DNA of 59,896 nucleotides from an uncultured Johnsonella sp. (GCA_905373785.1 CAJPUK010000001.1:1-59896); one strand, 5' to 3'; positions 45,701 through 54,923 are shown, numbered from the stretch's first letter. Made by a program: numbers and translations. The notes: generated from the letters alone by a model not told the origin.

Positions 45701-48700
45701 AGCAAGTGTCTCTGTAGCTCTTGTGTTAACAGTATCAACACCTGCAGTCTTATTTATATGGTCACCGATGTCTAATGTTACATTAAACCATGCTCCCGGA
45801 GTCTTGATTACATTAGGGAGTACAGTTACATCATTGCTAAAATTACTACTGTCTTCCAGCAGGTTCTCATCACTGTCCTTCTTGCCATTGTTATTGGCAT
45901 CTATAAACCAACCGTCATGTACAAAATATGTATTATCTGCAAGTGTAACCTCAGGTACAAGGTTCATATCCTTAATGTTTTCCCAGGTATAACTTCTTGC
46001 ATCACCTGCCATAAGTACATCTACGTAAAGCTCGCCACCGTTTGTTACAAGATCGGCAGGTCTTCCTAAACCACGACCTAATGTAGCTCCCTCTACCGGC
46101 TTATAAGTGATTCTCTTCCACTTTGAAGCATCTCTTGAATAAGTATAGGTTACATTTATATCACCGCCTATAGGCATAAGACCTTTAAAATGATAGTCTG
46201 TATCAAAGTACGGTGAGGCTGAGGTATTGGACTTTGTCATACTATGCGGTGTAGTATTATAACCATATATATTCATATATGTAGTTATGTCCTGAGTCTC
46301 TATAGGCTGACCTGCCGATACCGCTGATACATTAGGATTATCAATATCTGTATTGTTGCTATCCTTAAGATTTGCTATTCTCTTAAGATTAGGATCCTGT
46401 GCATCATTATCTATATAACTTACATTAAGATTCTGACCTGAACCGGTTGCATTGTACTTAAATACCAATGTAACATCTTGGTTCGGCATCTTTCCAATAT
46501 ACGCATTCTGACTTGAATCATAAGCACCCTCTACAGCTCTTATGTATGTTCCTGGTAATCCGGGATTACCTCCCTGCTCTACTTCAACAGCCTCGGTAAA
46601 GGTAAGTCCTGCAACTGCTGAGCCTGTAAGAGGAGCTGCTCCTACTGATGCATTAATATCATCCTCAGCTGCCAGCTGTATAGTATTGATACCTATTTGA
46701 ACATTATCGGAAGTTCTTATATGCTTAACAGTTAAAGTCTTCTTAGCTGAAGGTGATGTATCAGGCACGTACCTAAAGTTTACATCAAGATCCTGGCTGG
46801 GCATATCTCCTGTATACTTACCGGTTCCGGCATTAAAACTTCCTATTCCTGTAGGAGTTGTATTACTTGTTGCTACATCCAGCAAATAGCCGGGTATAGA
46901 CAACTTATCAAAACTTAAATCATCTTCTACAGGATGTGGAGATTTTACAGGATCTGTAAACTCTATCGTTCCTGCTGCATTCTTATGAGTTACTTTAAGC
47001 TGAGATACAACATCAGGATCAACTTCCCATATAGCCTTGTAAGTTACTTCATCATCTGTAGGAAGACCTGCGGTCTGCCCCTTAGGGAATTTTTCTGGTA
47101 GTTCTCCGCCTGGCTGTATCTCACCTCCACTACTATTTGGTGTAGGATCCCAATTCTTCAATCTGTAACCATATTTGGTTACTGTCGGAAGGGTTCTGTT
47201 AGGATTATCACTAAGCTGTTTTCCTGATCTAGGAGCTATAGTAGCCGGGGTTCCACCATTAACATCAAACTTTATGGTAGAAGTCTTTCTTTCAAATCTA
47301 TAAGTTACAGTGACATCATTATTAGGCATGGTTCCCGTAAGCTTATATCCGTCTGCTTGCGGAACTGTAAGTGTGCCGCCACCGCCATCTATAATAGCAT
47401 CTTTAAATGTATACTTGGCACCTGCCGGCATAGCAGGAGGAAGTATGTTATCGGTAGTTACTGTAGCACCGTTCTCATATGACACCGGAGCAGGATTTGC
47501 TACAGGATTAGTTGTACCATCCCATAGTTGTGGCTCCAAGCTACCACCATCAGGAAACTCTACCAATTCAAAGTTTACTAACTTTCCTGCTTTTCTTACA
47601 ACCACCTTTTTCTTATTATTTGTAGTTGCACCCTGAACCTGTCCGTCAAAGTTATAACGTCCGCTTTCCAGTGTAAGTCCTGCTGCGTTAACCGTAGCCT
47701 CTTCATCAAAGCTGAAGTTTGCAAGGAAGGCAGGCACATCTGCAACACTACTCTCATAGCTTGCTGAAGGTTCAGCTACTATAATTTCCTGTGCCGGTGA
47801 ATTAATAGTAGTACCTACTGAAGCTGTAGGAACACCCTTTACAGTCACCTTGATATCAGCTGACGCTCCGGAATCATTATCAACTAACGGTCCTCCAACT
47901 TCTATTTTCTTACCTGCTGTAATAACCACGTTGAGTTCCTTACCACCATCATCTGTATTACCCTTAATCTCAACAGCATTTTTAACTGCAACTCTATTTA
48001 CATTATGACATACAGCGCCACCGGTCTTTGAAACGTTACCTGTGATTTTACCATAGTTCATTTCAAGTTCACACCCGGAAGCCATGTTTATTGCACTACC
48101 CTTGTTATCTGAAGTAACTTTATTATTTTGTAAAGTTGTTCCGCTTTGTATAAACACCTTGGCATTTCCGCTGGCTTCTATAAGTGCAGAATCGTTACCT
48201 GTAGCAGCACCTTTATTACCGTCTAAAATTATATTAGAAAGACGAAGACCACCTTGTACATTGAACAAAGGTTGATTATAACTTACACCTCTCTTTAAGG
48301 TTACATAGGTTCCCGGACTGACAGCAGCACCTGTATGATCGTAGTCGGCTGATTGTATAACTACAGTCTTACCTGCCGGTATATCCGGCATATGTTTATC
48401 TGCATCAGAAGTAAAGTCAGGATAATCTTGTATAAAGATATATCCCATTGAGCCGCCTATCTTACTAAAAGCATATGCTAAAGTTTTATATGGATGATCA
48501 GGTTCACCCGTACCTGTGGAATCATCATGTCCATGCAGGTAGCTTACATATAGTGAAGTACCTCTGGTTGCGAAAGCTACCTTTTTAACAACTTTTTGAT
48601 AAGCTCCCAAATTTATTTCCCATGAATAGTTAAGTCCGGAGTCACCCAGTCTACCACCATATGAATCTACAGAACTGTTAAATATGTTGCCTGTTAAACC

Positions 48701-49429
48701 ATCTTGTTGAAATAAATACCCCGATCTTGGAGAGTAGTTACACATATAGGTTTTAAAATCTCCGCCACCGGGAAATCCTAAGTTGGTTGCCTTATATGTA
48801 TTTTCTATACCCTGAGTGGGGTCATTGGTAACAAGTTCAAAGACCTCTTTACCGGCATTTCTGTTCTGCATTCTTATGCTGTTATTAGATCTGTATAACC
48901 AGGCAAAATCATCATCGCCTATCATAACATCCGCACCGCTACCAATTCTTACCACGTGTGGAGTAGCTGATCTATTGTAAGTAGTATACTCTACTACTAT
49001 CAACTTTTCATTTTTACTCGGATAAATCCTCATCCTAAGCTCTACATCACCATCTACTTTAACCTCACCATTTTGATATGGAAAACTTTGAGCTCCGCCA
49101 GAGCTGTCATTTCCATCAATCTTATAATTAGTTTGATAAGTTCCCCAGCCATAAATAGCCTGTACATTTGTAGAATAGTTTGCCGTATATGGGTCTGCAC
49201 TTCCGATTAATGTAGGGTCTTTAATACCTGCAATCCTATAATTTCCATTGCCACTCCACTCATAAGCCGACACCGTACCGCCATTATTAGTATCTGTGTC
49301 AATTTTAGGCGTAAGCTCTGTACTCGCCTTAGCTTCCATCCCTCCCACAGCGGGAAGTCCGCTTAGGGACAGCGCAGCTGCAAGGGTCAGAGCTAAGAAT
49401 CTCTTTCCTTTTTGAAACAATTTTTTCAT
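42746..49429 (-). CDS. Giant beta-helix surface protein B1 (about 2227 aa)
   Basis: Start chosen at ATG 49429 (AGGAG 7 nt upstream; ATG 49432 is adjacent; the frame extends into A1 without support). Signal peptide 1-36 (MEAKAS). Conserved N-terminal region about 40-290 (IVVEYTTYNRSATPHVVRIG). Beta-helix about 310-540 (YKTLAYAFSKIG, LFNVQGGLRLSNIILDG, ELEMNYGKITGNVS). Then InlB-like repeat (FDVNGGTPATIAP), GxMPxxDVTVxYxY modules (four clear copies), RDASKWKRITY and YALVDDAGNLV modules. A Lys/Glu-rich helical part precedes the Gly-rich linker and about seven wall-binding repeats with GSMYVNTTTPDGYKV at the end. Second gene of operon 1. Predicted adhesin; substrate unknown. Confidence 0.82.
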   Translation of the reverse strand: MKKLFQKGKRFLALTLAAALSLSGLPAVGGMEAKASTELTPKIDTDTNNGGTVSAYEWSGNGNYRIAGIKDPTLIGSADPYTANYSTNVQAIYGWGTYQTNYKIDGNDSSGGAQSFPYQNGEVKVDGDVELRMRIYPSKNEKLIVVEYTTYNRSATPHVVRIGSGADVMIGDDDFAWLYRSNNSIRMQNRNAGKEVFELVTNDPTQGIENTYKATNLGFPGGGDFKTYMCNYSPRSGYLFQQDGLTGNIFNSSVDSYGGRLGDSGLNYSWEINLGAYQKVVKKVAFATRGTSLYVSYLHGHDDSTGTGEPDHPYKTLAYAFSKIGGSMGYIFIQDYPDFTSDADKHMPDIPAGKTVVIQSADYDHTGAAVSPGTYVTLKRGVSYNQPLFNVQGGLRLSNIILDGNKGAATGNDSALIEASGNAKVFIQSGTTLQNNKVTSDNKGSAINMASGCELEMNYGKITGNVSKTGGAVCHNVNRVAVKNAVEIKGNTDDGGKELNVVITAGKKIEVGGPLVDNDSGASADIKVTVKGVPTASVGTTINSPAQEIIVAEPSASYESSVADVPAFLANFSFDEEATVNAAGLTLESGRYNFDGQVQGATTNNKKKVVVRKAGKLVNFELVEFPDGGSLEPQLWDGTTNPVANPAPVSYENGATVTTDNILPPAMPAGAKYTFKDAIIDGGGGTLTVPQADGYKLTGTMPNNDVTVTYRFERKTSTIKFDVNGGTPATIAPRSGKQLSDNPNRTLPTVTKYGYRLKNWDPTPNSSGGEIQPGGELPEKFPKGQTAGLPTDDEVTYKAIWEVDPDVVSQLKVTHKNAAGTIEFTDPVKSPHPVEDDLSFDKLSIPGYLLDVATSNTTPTGIGSFNAGTGKYTGDMPSQDLDVNFRYVPDTSPSAKKTLTVKHIRTSDNVQIGINTIQLAAEDDINASVGAAPLTGSAVAGLTFTEAVEVEQGGNPGLPGTYIRAVEGAYDSSQNAYIGKMPNQDVTLVFKYNATGSGQNLNVSYIDNDAQDPNLKRIANLKDSNNTDIDNPNVSAVSAGQPIETQDITTYMNIYGYNTTPHSMTKSNTSASPYFDTDYHFKGLMPIGGDINVTYTYSRDASKWKRITYKPVEGATLGRGLGRPADLVTNGGELYVDVLMAGDARSYTWENIKDMNLVPEVTLADNTYFVHDGWFIDANNNGKKDSDENLLEDSSNFSNDVTVLPNVIKTPGAWFNVTLDIGDHINKTAGVDTVNTRATETLAQVIAASGLTYDIEPNYLYDGWYMFGNAVALTDNVQNGMTYKLEVKPDPSVFGLAPSAKQAEGSLLPNGRGRVTVYDTKPGYKYVLTDKDGNVVNVKPGNALENTVVFDNLQAGTQYKVYEVSESVTIAAGASINSVPAGEKSAPTKVTVPVLDNNYTVTPDPNNDGKTKITINPADPTLEYALVDDAGNLVTIAPEAPNGWQTPTGGNPATVTFSNLPVGKNFTVITRPAGSNASVADRIDGGSKFNSDPGSELEVPTYILETRKAGMAIQSVTRDGNNILSSPTDIYEELHEGDRVSLLAPATDAQGNTFKEWKVTIGAATEVIGTAAQQRNLDITIRKANLVISAVYNVQPTIPSLANVQDEVRGGSSKQIALDPEGIEALQNNLTTAEDRVLMDTNHVDVTYKVIYKKSAATATASDAIQAIYTPAAPEAFTAAWQIGVNIERYVNGRRVELPSGHPSNYPGTLTSYVQLDDKDIDMLDYKLYEIDDTIGNVVGEVAMSRNPAEGNGISGLFTFQARVGHSYVLVYNKAFKLSFVNNHVDFYPTASQNPAHKLHTVKIRRGSDSNDAFTDWMNESPILSPYERLGITYTKRGNGWSYTDTLAVGKAGYRAYDPASPIQKKTVVYAAYDDDSEQVQQASGDLDGLINRLVNLGNDNFLKRGEFSDMKAGIATLKNIAARPGMLSILNSTNPADAALKADFEKYATMTEAQLDEIAATLPPAVADKLMKRKPNLREIDAIKRYESFTVTDPATKQRVKRVPALAERFFQQQLNPRYEGYAGTVSSRSSGGSSGGGGGTGRGTADKPFIPTAPKTYSVGGNGNWEQHADGRWSFVLTGGIRLTSKWGRLEYSTGDRSADGWYHFNSYGLMDTGWFQDEKGNWYYCNTDKDGFQGKMKTGWVYNDTDKNWYYLDPDTGMMRTGWVEVAGKWYYFATQASAQTYAYDAKAEQWNYLDNGVKPMGSMYVNTTTPDGYKVGADGALIN

Positions 49430-49445
49430 CATATCACTCCTATCT

Positions 49446-51113
49446 CTACGGTCTGTAAAGTATTTCTTTTGTAGGAATAGCACTAAGATCAGGTGAGTTG
49501 GTAGGTGCAGCAACTATTAAATCTAAATACTTCTTGCTGTCACTATCATACTGATAGTATCCTGTAACTCCGTTCTTTGTGTGCCACTTCGGTGTATATC
49601 TTGACTCATAAGCCGCAAGCTTATTGTCCATTATTATAAAATATGCACCTTCCTTATCCTTTACCACTTTTTTGTTACCCTTTACTATTCTACCGCTGGT
49701 ATCTACTACTTGGTAGAACAGTATTCTTGGACTATATGCCACTTCCTCAGTTACAGCCACAACTCCGTAGCCGTAGTCTTCGTCGGCATCAAGTCTCAAG
49801 CCGTTAATATAATACCTGTTGGTTTTCTTACCTAATATATCCTTGCTTCCGTAAGCCTTTCCTGTAGTAGGAGAAAAGCCGAAGGTACGCACTCCGTCAG
49901 CAAGCTCTATTTGAATCTCTCCGGTTTGCATAGAACCGTCATTCAACTTATTAGGTGAGAACAAGTAGAGGTCATTTTTATTGCCGCCATAGATGTCACC
50001 GTTTGCAAATTGCTCCGATGTAAATGCATCCATGTCATATCTGGCAACAAATTGCACATCTGTATTGTTGAAAACCACAAATCCGGTCTGCATTCTGCCT
50101 AAGCCGTCAAAGGCATACTTCTTACCATTAATGGTACGTATGGTATTCTTAAGTATTTTACCCTTGGAATCTGCATAGAACCAACTGCTTTCCTGATCAA
50201 TAAAGTCTTTTTGATCCATGATCTCAGAAGGATACATCCAGATCCACTTGTTCTTAAGCATCTTGCCGCCATCATAGCCCGAGAAGTACTTTACATCATT
50301 CTCCATTGTCGGGTTGGCAGGCTGTGCATTGCTTACACTTGCCTTTGACCACCATGGAACCATAATTCCGTACTCATCGAAGGCATACAGCTCTCCGCCT
50401 ATTGTTTTTTCTTTTATGGTATCTGTGTCAGTAGCGAATTTTTTGCCCTCACTGTCGAAATACATCCACATACTGCCATAGTCAGAGTAGCTTCTTCCAC
50501 TTACAGTACTCTGTATATTAGAGCCGCCCACGCCTGTGGTATCACTTATATAACCGTAGTTAAGCCACTTATTGTTATATAAAGCTCCGTCGTCACTTGC
50601 ATAGTACATCGCTCCCACGAAGGGATCTTCAGTCTCTATAACATTTCCCGTCTTGTCTATAAAGCCTGTAAGCATCTTGCCGTTCTCATCAAAAGCATAA
50701 TCCTTACCATCTACTTTTCTCTTGAAACCACCTCCTTGATTTACATAGGCTCTACCATCTGAACCGAAATAGTACCAGCCCGGTTGATAGTTGCCGTCAG
50801 GATCCATCTCAGGGGTAACTTCCAGCCATGAGTTTTTCAGCATCTTGCCATCCCCATCTACATAGAAGGTACCGCTGCCCCATTTGAAAATGCGGCTTTT
50901 GAGTATGGTTCCCTCTGAAGAAAGATAGTACCAATAGCCCTTACTCTGTTTCCAGACATCTTTCAACGGCATATCATCCCTATCCAGATACTGCCACTCA
51001 CCGGTCTCGTTAGTCCAACCGGAAACCGCATGTGCCGTGCCTGAATAAGCAAAGCCGAGTCCAAGTGCCAAAGATAAAGCAAGTGCTGTCTTGATTACTC
51101 TTCTTTTTTCCAT
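49446..51113 (-). CDS. Secreted wall-binding repeat protein A1 (555 aa)
   Basis: Start ATG 51113 (GGAG 5 nt upstream; a GTG at 51119 is in frame). Signal peptide 1-29 (TAHA-VSG). Choline-binding-type repeats fill residues 30 to about 370 (WTNETGEWQYLDRDD, WKQSKGYWYYLSSEG, MLTGFIDKTGNV). The C-terminal A-family domain carries LNDGSMQTG, IELADGVRTFGFSP, RYYINGLRLDADEDYGYGVV and GRIVKGNKKVVKD. First gene of operon 1, 13-16 bp before B1. The strong similarity in order and motifs to A2 supports operon duplication. Confidence 0.83.
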   Translation of the reverse strand: MEKRRVIKTALALSLALGLGFAYSGTAHAVSGWTNETGEWQYLDRDDMPLKDVWKQSKGYWYYLSSEGTILKSRIFKWGSGTFYVDGDGKMLKNSWLEVTPEMDPDGNYQPGWYYFGSDGRAYVNQGGGFKRKVDGKDYAFDENGKMLTGFIDKTGNVIETEDPFVGAMYYASDDGALYNNKWLNYGYISDTTGVGGSNIQSTVSGRSYSDYGSMWMYFDSEGKKFATDTDTIKEKTIGGELYAFDEYGIMVPWWSKASVSNAQPANPTMENDVKYFSGYDGGKMLKNKWIWMYPSEIMDQKDFIDQESSWFYADSKGKILKNTIRTINGKKYAFDGLGRMQTGFVVFNNTDVQFVARYDMDAFTSEQFANGDIYGGNKNDLYLFSPNKLNDGSMQTGEIQIELADGVRTFGFSPTTGKAYGSKDILGKKTNRYYINGLRLDADEDYGYGVVAVTEEVAYSPRILFYQVVDTSGRIVKGNKKVVKDKEGAYFIIMDNKLAAYESRYTPKWHTKNGVTGYYQYDSDSKKYLDLIVAAPTNSPDLSAIPTKEILYRP

Positions 51114-51680
51114 ACACACTCCTTTTCATTATTTTAGTAAAATTACTATAACAAATCAAACACACCAAACACCCTCGAACCCTTAGGGCAATATTCGACA
51201 GGATCCGAAATGTAAATAGTTCGTATAAATAAAAATGAGCCAAAGTGCCAAAGACCGGATGGACAAACAAAACACCTTTACATACCTTATGGTTGAGTAC
51301 CACAAATAAATACGCAATAGTATACTACCGCCCATTCCAACTTCTGACACTCTAACCCATCAATATCTATACCTATATGTTGATTTGCTTTTATTGTACT
51401 ACATTTTCTTTTTTTTTTCTTCTATTTTATTAAGATTTTTTTATTTTTGTTTAATTTTAAAGCCTTGCTTAAGATTTGCTTAATGCTCATTGTGTATATT
51501 GTGTTTTTATCTTGATTTTATGTAAGATTATTTGTATATTTATTACAATTGTTTATTTGATTATATTATATATTAATATAAGGAATTGTTACTGTTATCT
51601 GCTATAGAGCTATGTTTTAGGCTTATGAGTTTATAAAGCCATATTATTACAAGCCTATTCCCGGAATATAAAAATTGCAT
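51114..51680 (-). other. Upstream region of surface operon 1
   Basis: No convincing gene. One possible promoter is TTGATT-17-TAAAAT ending about 20 bp before A1, giving a very short leader; a second -10-like TATACT lies near 51320 without a good -35. Around 51395-51560 the DNA is extremely A/T-rich with long T runs. Confidence 0.3.
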
Positions 51681-51737
51681 AAATAAAGCAAGTTTAAGCA
51701 ACCTGTTTAATAACCCGTGCTAAAACTTGCTTTATTT
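51681..51737 (-). terminator. Terminator of the M20 peptidase operon
   Basis: About 18-bp arms (AATAAAGCAAGTTTAAGCA / TGCTAAAACTTGCTTTATT, one bulge), T-rich on both strands. Lies 50-110 bp after the stop at 51790. Confidence 0.85.
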
Positions 51738-51789
51738 GTATCTATATCATAATTTCCGGCTTATATATCACTTTAATTGATATATCGAT

Positions 51790-53439
51790 CTACTTAAGTA
51801 AATTCATAACTGTCTTATATACCAGTTCAGGTGCTACGGTAAATGAATACTTCTTTTCTATTCTCTCGGTGAACTTGTGAGCATCCTTTCCGAATGCACC
51901 TATATCGAGTACAGGTACATCAAGCTCTTGCATATCTTCAAGCGGAAGCTCGTAAAGCTTTCCGAAGCCCGGCATATTCGCCTTAAATGCGGCTATGACC
52001 GCAGGATCCTTGGGTGCTGAGCCGTAGCTTAGGTCTGAAATGTACGGGAAGAACTTTTTGTATACCAGTTTGTAGTCGGACTTTGTGGTATTGACCGCCT
52101 CGTCAACCGCATTAAGCAAGTTCTTTTCCTTCTCATTCTTTCCTTCTATAAATATATGCGGATAGTATGGAGGGTTGATGTAGGTTATTATTACCGGATT
52201 CTTATCCGACCAGAGGTTATGCACAAGCTCCACCACCTTCATAGCCTTATCTCTTTGGTCTATGCTTCTGTCTTCAAGGAGTTCATCGGTTAGGCTTTCT
52301 ATTCTCTTATCAAGCTCTTCTCCCATCTCCGCCTTTACAAGCTTGTAAAGCTCTTCATAACTTAATACCTTGGTCTTAAAAGGAAGCGGCTTATACGGTC
52401 TTTTTGCCAATTTACAAAAGCCTTCGTATCTCTCGTTAAGATCTCTTAATACATTATCGAAACATTCCTTTGCCGCATCCATCATCTTGGCAAGAACCTG
52501 ATCCGGAGTGCTTGTATGTGTTGCATAATTGAAGAAAAGATATGCACACTTTGAAGTCTGTACCGAATACTCAGGTTTTAGGTCTCTTTGCTTTAAGGTT
52601 ATAGGGGGCAATGTTACCTCGCCGTCCGCCACTTCACAAAACTCCGGATTAAGATTTATTTTTCTTGTAAGCTCCGCTGCAAGCTGGTTGGAGTCAAGCC
52701 CCTTAAAGGACTCACCCACATGGGTTTCTTTTCCTACTATATAAAAGGTAGGCATAAGCTTTCCGACTGTTCCCACATATACATATTTATTCTCATCTCC
52801 CTCATACTCCGAGGTCATATAGTCTGTATCAAGAAGTGCCAGGTAGTCGTAACCCTCTTCTTTTTTAAGTCTTGCAAGTTCAGGTACCGCACTTAACATA
52901 CCGCCGGAGTTACCCTCTTCATCACCTACAGCTACATAGATAAGATTGCCCTCAAATTCTTTTATATTTTTGGAAATGTCTTCCATTATCGCCATGATGA
53001 TAGCATCTCCTATCTTCATGTCAAAAAGTCCTCTTCCGAATAAGTAGTCTCCCGACTCAAGATCCGCCTTTACCTCAGGCGGAAGTTCCAAAGACTTGAA
53101 CTTTTCCATAAGTACCTCGGGCTGTCCGGCAAACTCTTTTAAATCTCCGTAGTCAGCTATACCTACCGTATCAAAATGTCCAAGCAGTATTACTGTTTTT
53201 TTACTCGGAGCCTTCTCTCCCTTCAATATTGCAACGACATTCTTCCTATTTAAAAGGGGATCATTCTTAAAGGGTACATACTTTAAATTCTCAGGATGCT
53301 TTTTCCAATAATCCATTTCTGAAAATATAGCATGTATTCTTTCGGCAACCGCTACCTCTCCTGCCGTATCCACTACACTTATATGTGATGTAAGGTCAAG
53401 GGCTATCTCCTCGACCCTCTTTGATACTTCTGTATTCAT
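51790..53439 (-). CDS. M20 family metallopeptidase, RocB-like
   Basis: A 549-aa protein of the M20 clan resembling RocB arginine-utilisation proteins. Metal and catalytic motifs: LGHFDTVGIADYG, FGRGLFDMKIG, and AVGDEEGNSGG with the general-base Glu. The C-terminal half is longer than in ordinary M20 dipeptidases, as in RocB. ATG at 53439 has GGAG 5 nt upstream; the frame opens five codons earlier without one. It is co-oriented with, and about 55 bp downstream of, an alanine/sodium symporter, suggesting joint use in amino-acid or peptide utilisation. The exact substrate is unknown. Confidence 0.85.
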   Translation of the reverse strand: MNTEVSKRVEEIALDLTSHISVVDTAGEVAVAERIHAIFSEMDYWKKHPENLKYVPFKNDPLLNRKNVVAILKGEKAPSKKTVILLGHFDTVGIADYGDLKEFAGQPEVLMEKFKSLELPPEVKADLESGDYLFGRGLFDMKIGDAIIMAIMEDISKNIKEFEGNLIYVAVGDEEGNSGGMLSAVPELARLKKEEGYDYLALLDTDYMTSEYEGDENKYVYVGTVGKLMPTFYIVGKETHVGESFKGLDSNQLAAELTRKINLNPEFCEVADGEVTLPPITLKQRDLKPEYSVQTSKCAYLFFNYATHTSTPDQVLAKMMDAAKECFDNVLRDLNERYEGFCKLAKRPYKPLPFKTKVLSYEELYKLVKAEMGEELDKRIESLTDELLEDRSIDQRDKAMKVVELVHNLWSDKNPVIITYINPPYYPHIFIEGKNEKEKNLLNAVDEAVNTTKSDYKLVYKKFFPYISDLSYGSAPKDPAVIAAFKANMPGFGKLYELPLEDMQELDVPVLDIGAFGKDAHKFTERIEKKYSFTVAPELVYKTVMNLLK

Positions 53440-53495
53440 ACATTCTCCTCTCAAAGCTTATATAGGTTATTTATCAGTTTTTATTAAGTTTTATT

Positions 53496-54923
53496 TTAGA
53501 TTTTTCTTGCCTTCTTATCTTCCATATCTGCCATATAGTACTTACCCGGAGTGTTAAAGAACTCTTTGACCTTCGCAGCTACATCCGGAGCCATCATTAT
53601 TACGGCTATCATATTAGGTATAATTACAAGTGCAAGGAAGAAGTCGGTCAGTGAATAAAGCACACTTAAGTCTCCGAATATTCCAGCTCCTGCAAGCACT
53701 GCCGCTACGTATACAAACTTCCATATATTTGCAAACTTCTCTCCGAATAAGAACTCCGCCTGTCTTTGCCCGTAAAATACTATAACTATAATTGTTGATA
53801 ATACGAAAAGGAATACGCAAATAGTAACTACAACATCTCCTGCAACTCCGAATATAGAAGAGAATGCCATAGATGGTACTGCACCTATATTCTTTGAGCT
53901 GATGCCGACATCCTTCCACATACCTGTTGAAAGTACGCAAAGTGCGGTAATAGTACATACTATAAGTGTGTCCACAGTTACTTCAAACACACCCCAAAGT
54001 CCCTGTCTTACAGGGTGGTCGGTATTGGCTGTTGCATGTGCTATAGGTGAAGTTCCCATACCCGCTTCGTTTGAGTACACTCCACGAGCCGCACCCCATC
54101 TGAGTGCCATAGCCGTTCCCGCTCCTGCAAATCCGCCTACTGCTGCAGTTCCGGTAAATGCTCCCCGGAAGATGCTTACTATTACAGCAGGTATAGCAGC
54201 TGCATTTACAAATATTACCACCAATGCTCCGAGTATGTATACACAAGCCATAATAGGAACCAAGTTGTCGGTAACTTTTACCAGGGTCTTAAATCCGCCT
54301 ATAGCAACAATTAATACTATAACGAAAATAATTCCGGCTCCTACATAAGGATGCACATTAAGTGTACTTAAGTTGTCTATAGCTGAAGCTGATTGTGCAC
54401 CTATTGACGGTATTATCTCAACCATTAACCAGAATGCAAACCATAAACCTAAGAATTTTCCAAGTCCTTCCATCTTGTTCTTGGCAAATCCTTTTTGTAT
54501 GTAGTAGAAAGGTCCGCCTACATACTCGCCCTTGCTGTCTTTTTCTCTGTACTCTACACCAAGTACTATTTCGGCAAACTTGGTACCGCAACCTATCAGT
54601 GCAAGTACCCACATCCAGAATATAGCTCCCGGTCCTCCAAGGGCTATAGCCACAGGCACACCTACTATGTTGGAAGCACCTATACTTGATGCAAGTGCCG
54701 CCATAGCTGCCGAAAACGGCGATACTTCATTAGGGTTCTCAGGCTTTTTCAGCATTTTGCCGAAAGTCTGTGAACAGATGTAGGGAAACTTTGTAATCTG
54801 CAAGAAACCTATACGCAGGGTAATGTATACACCGCCGCCGCCGATAAGTATAAGTATAGGTATTCCCCAGAACCAGTCTGCAAAGCCTACCAAGTAACCT
54901 ATAATACTATTAATCACACCCAT
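53496..54923 (-). CDS. AGCS family alanine/glycine:sodium symporter
   Basis: A 475-aa polytopic membrane protein with about 10-11 hydrophobic segments. Family signatures: GGGVYITLRIGFLQI near the N-terminus, SPFSAAMAALASSIGASNIVGV, EYREKDSKGEYVGGPFYYI, and RGVYSNEAGMGTSPIAHA. It imports small neutral amino acids with sodium. GAGGAG precedes the ATG. First gene of a probable two-gene unit with the RocB-like peptidase. Confidence 0.95.
   Translation of the reverse strand: MGVINSIIGYLVGFADWFWGIPILILIGGGGVYITLRIGFLQITKFPYICSQTFGKMLKKPENPNEVSPFSAAMAALASSIGASNIVGVPVAIALGGPGAIFWMWVLALIGCGTKFAEIVLGVEYREKDSKGEYVGGPFYYIQKGFAKNKMEGLGKFLGLWFAFWLMVEIIPSIGAQSASAIDNLSTLNVHPYVGAGIIFVIVLIVAIGGFKTLVKVTDNLVPIMACVYILGALVVIFVNAAAIPAVIVSIFRGAFTGTAAVGGFAGAGTAMALRWGAARGVYSNEAGMGTSPIAHATANTDHPVRQGLWGVFEVTVDTLIVCTITALCVLSTGMWKDVGISSKNIGAVPSMAFSSIFGVAGDVVVTICVFLFVLSTIIVIVFYGQRQAEFLFGEKFANIWKFVYVAAVLAGAGIFGDLSVLYSLTDFFLALVIIPNMIAVIMMAPDVAAKVKEFFNTPGKYYMADMEDKKARKI

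Noticed and set aside
24177..51113. Sortase-type LPXTG anchoring of the giant proteins
   Set aside because: No LPXTG-hydrophobic-basic tail is present at any C-terminus; all end in wall-binding repeats.
51010..51303. 97-codon minus-strand frame upstream of A1
   Set aside because: It overlaps the A1 signal-peptide coding region in another frame, has no ribosome binding site and reads like translated AT-rich leader DNA.
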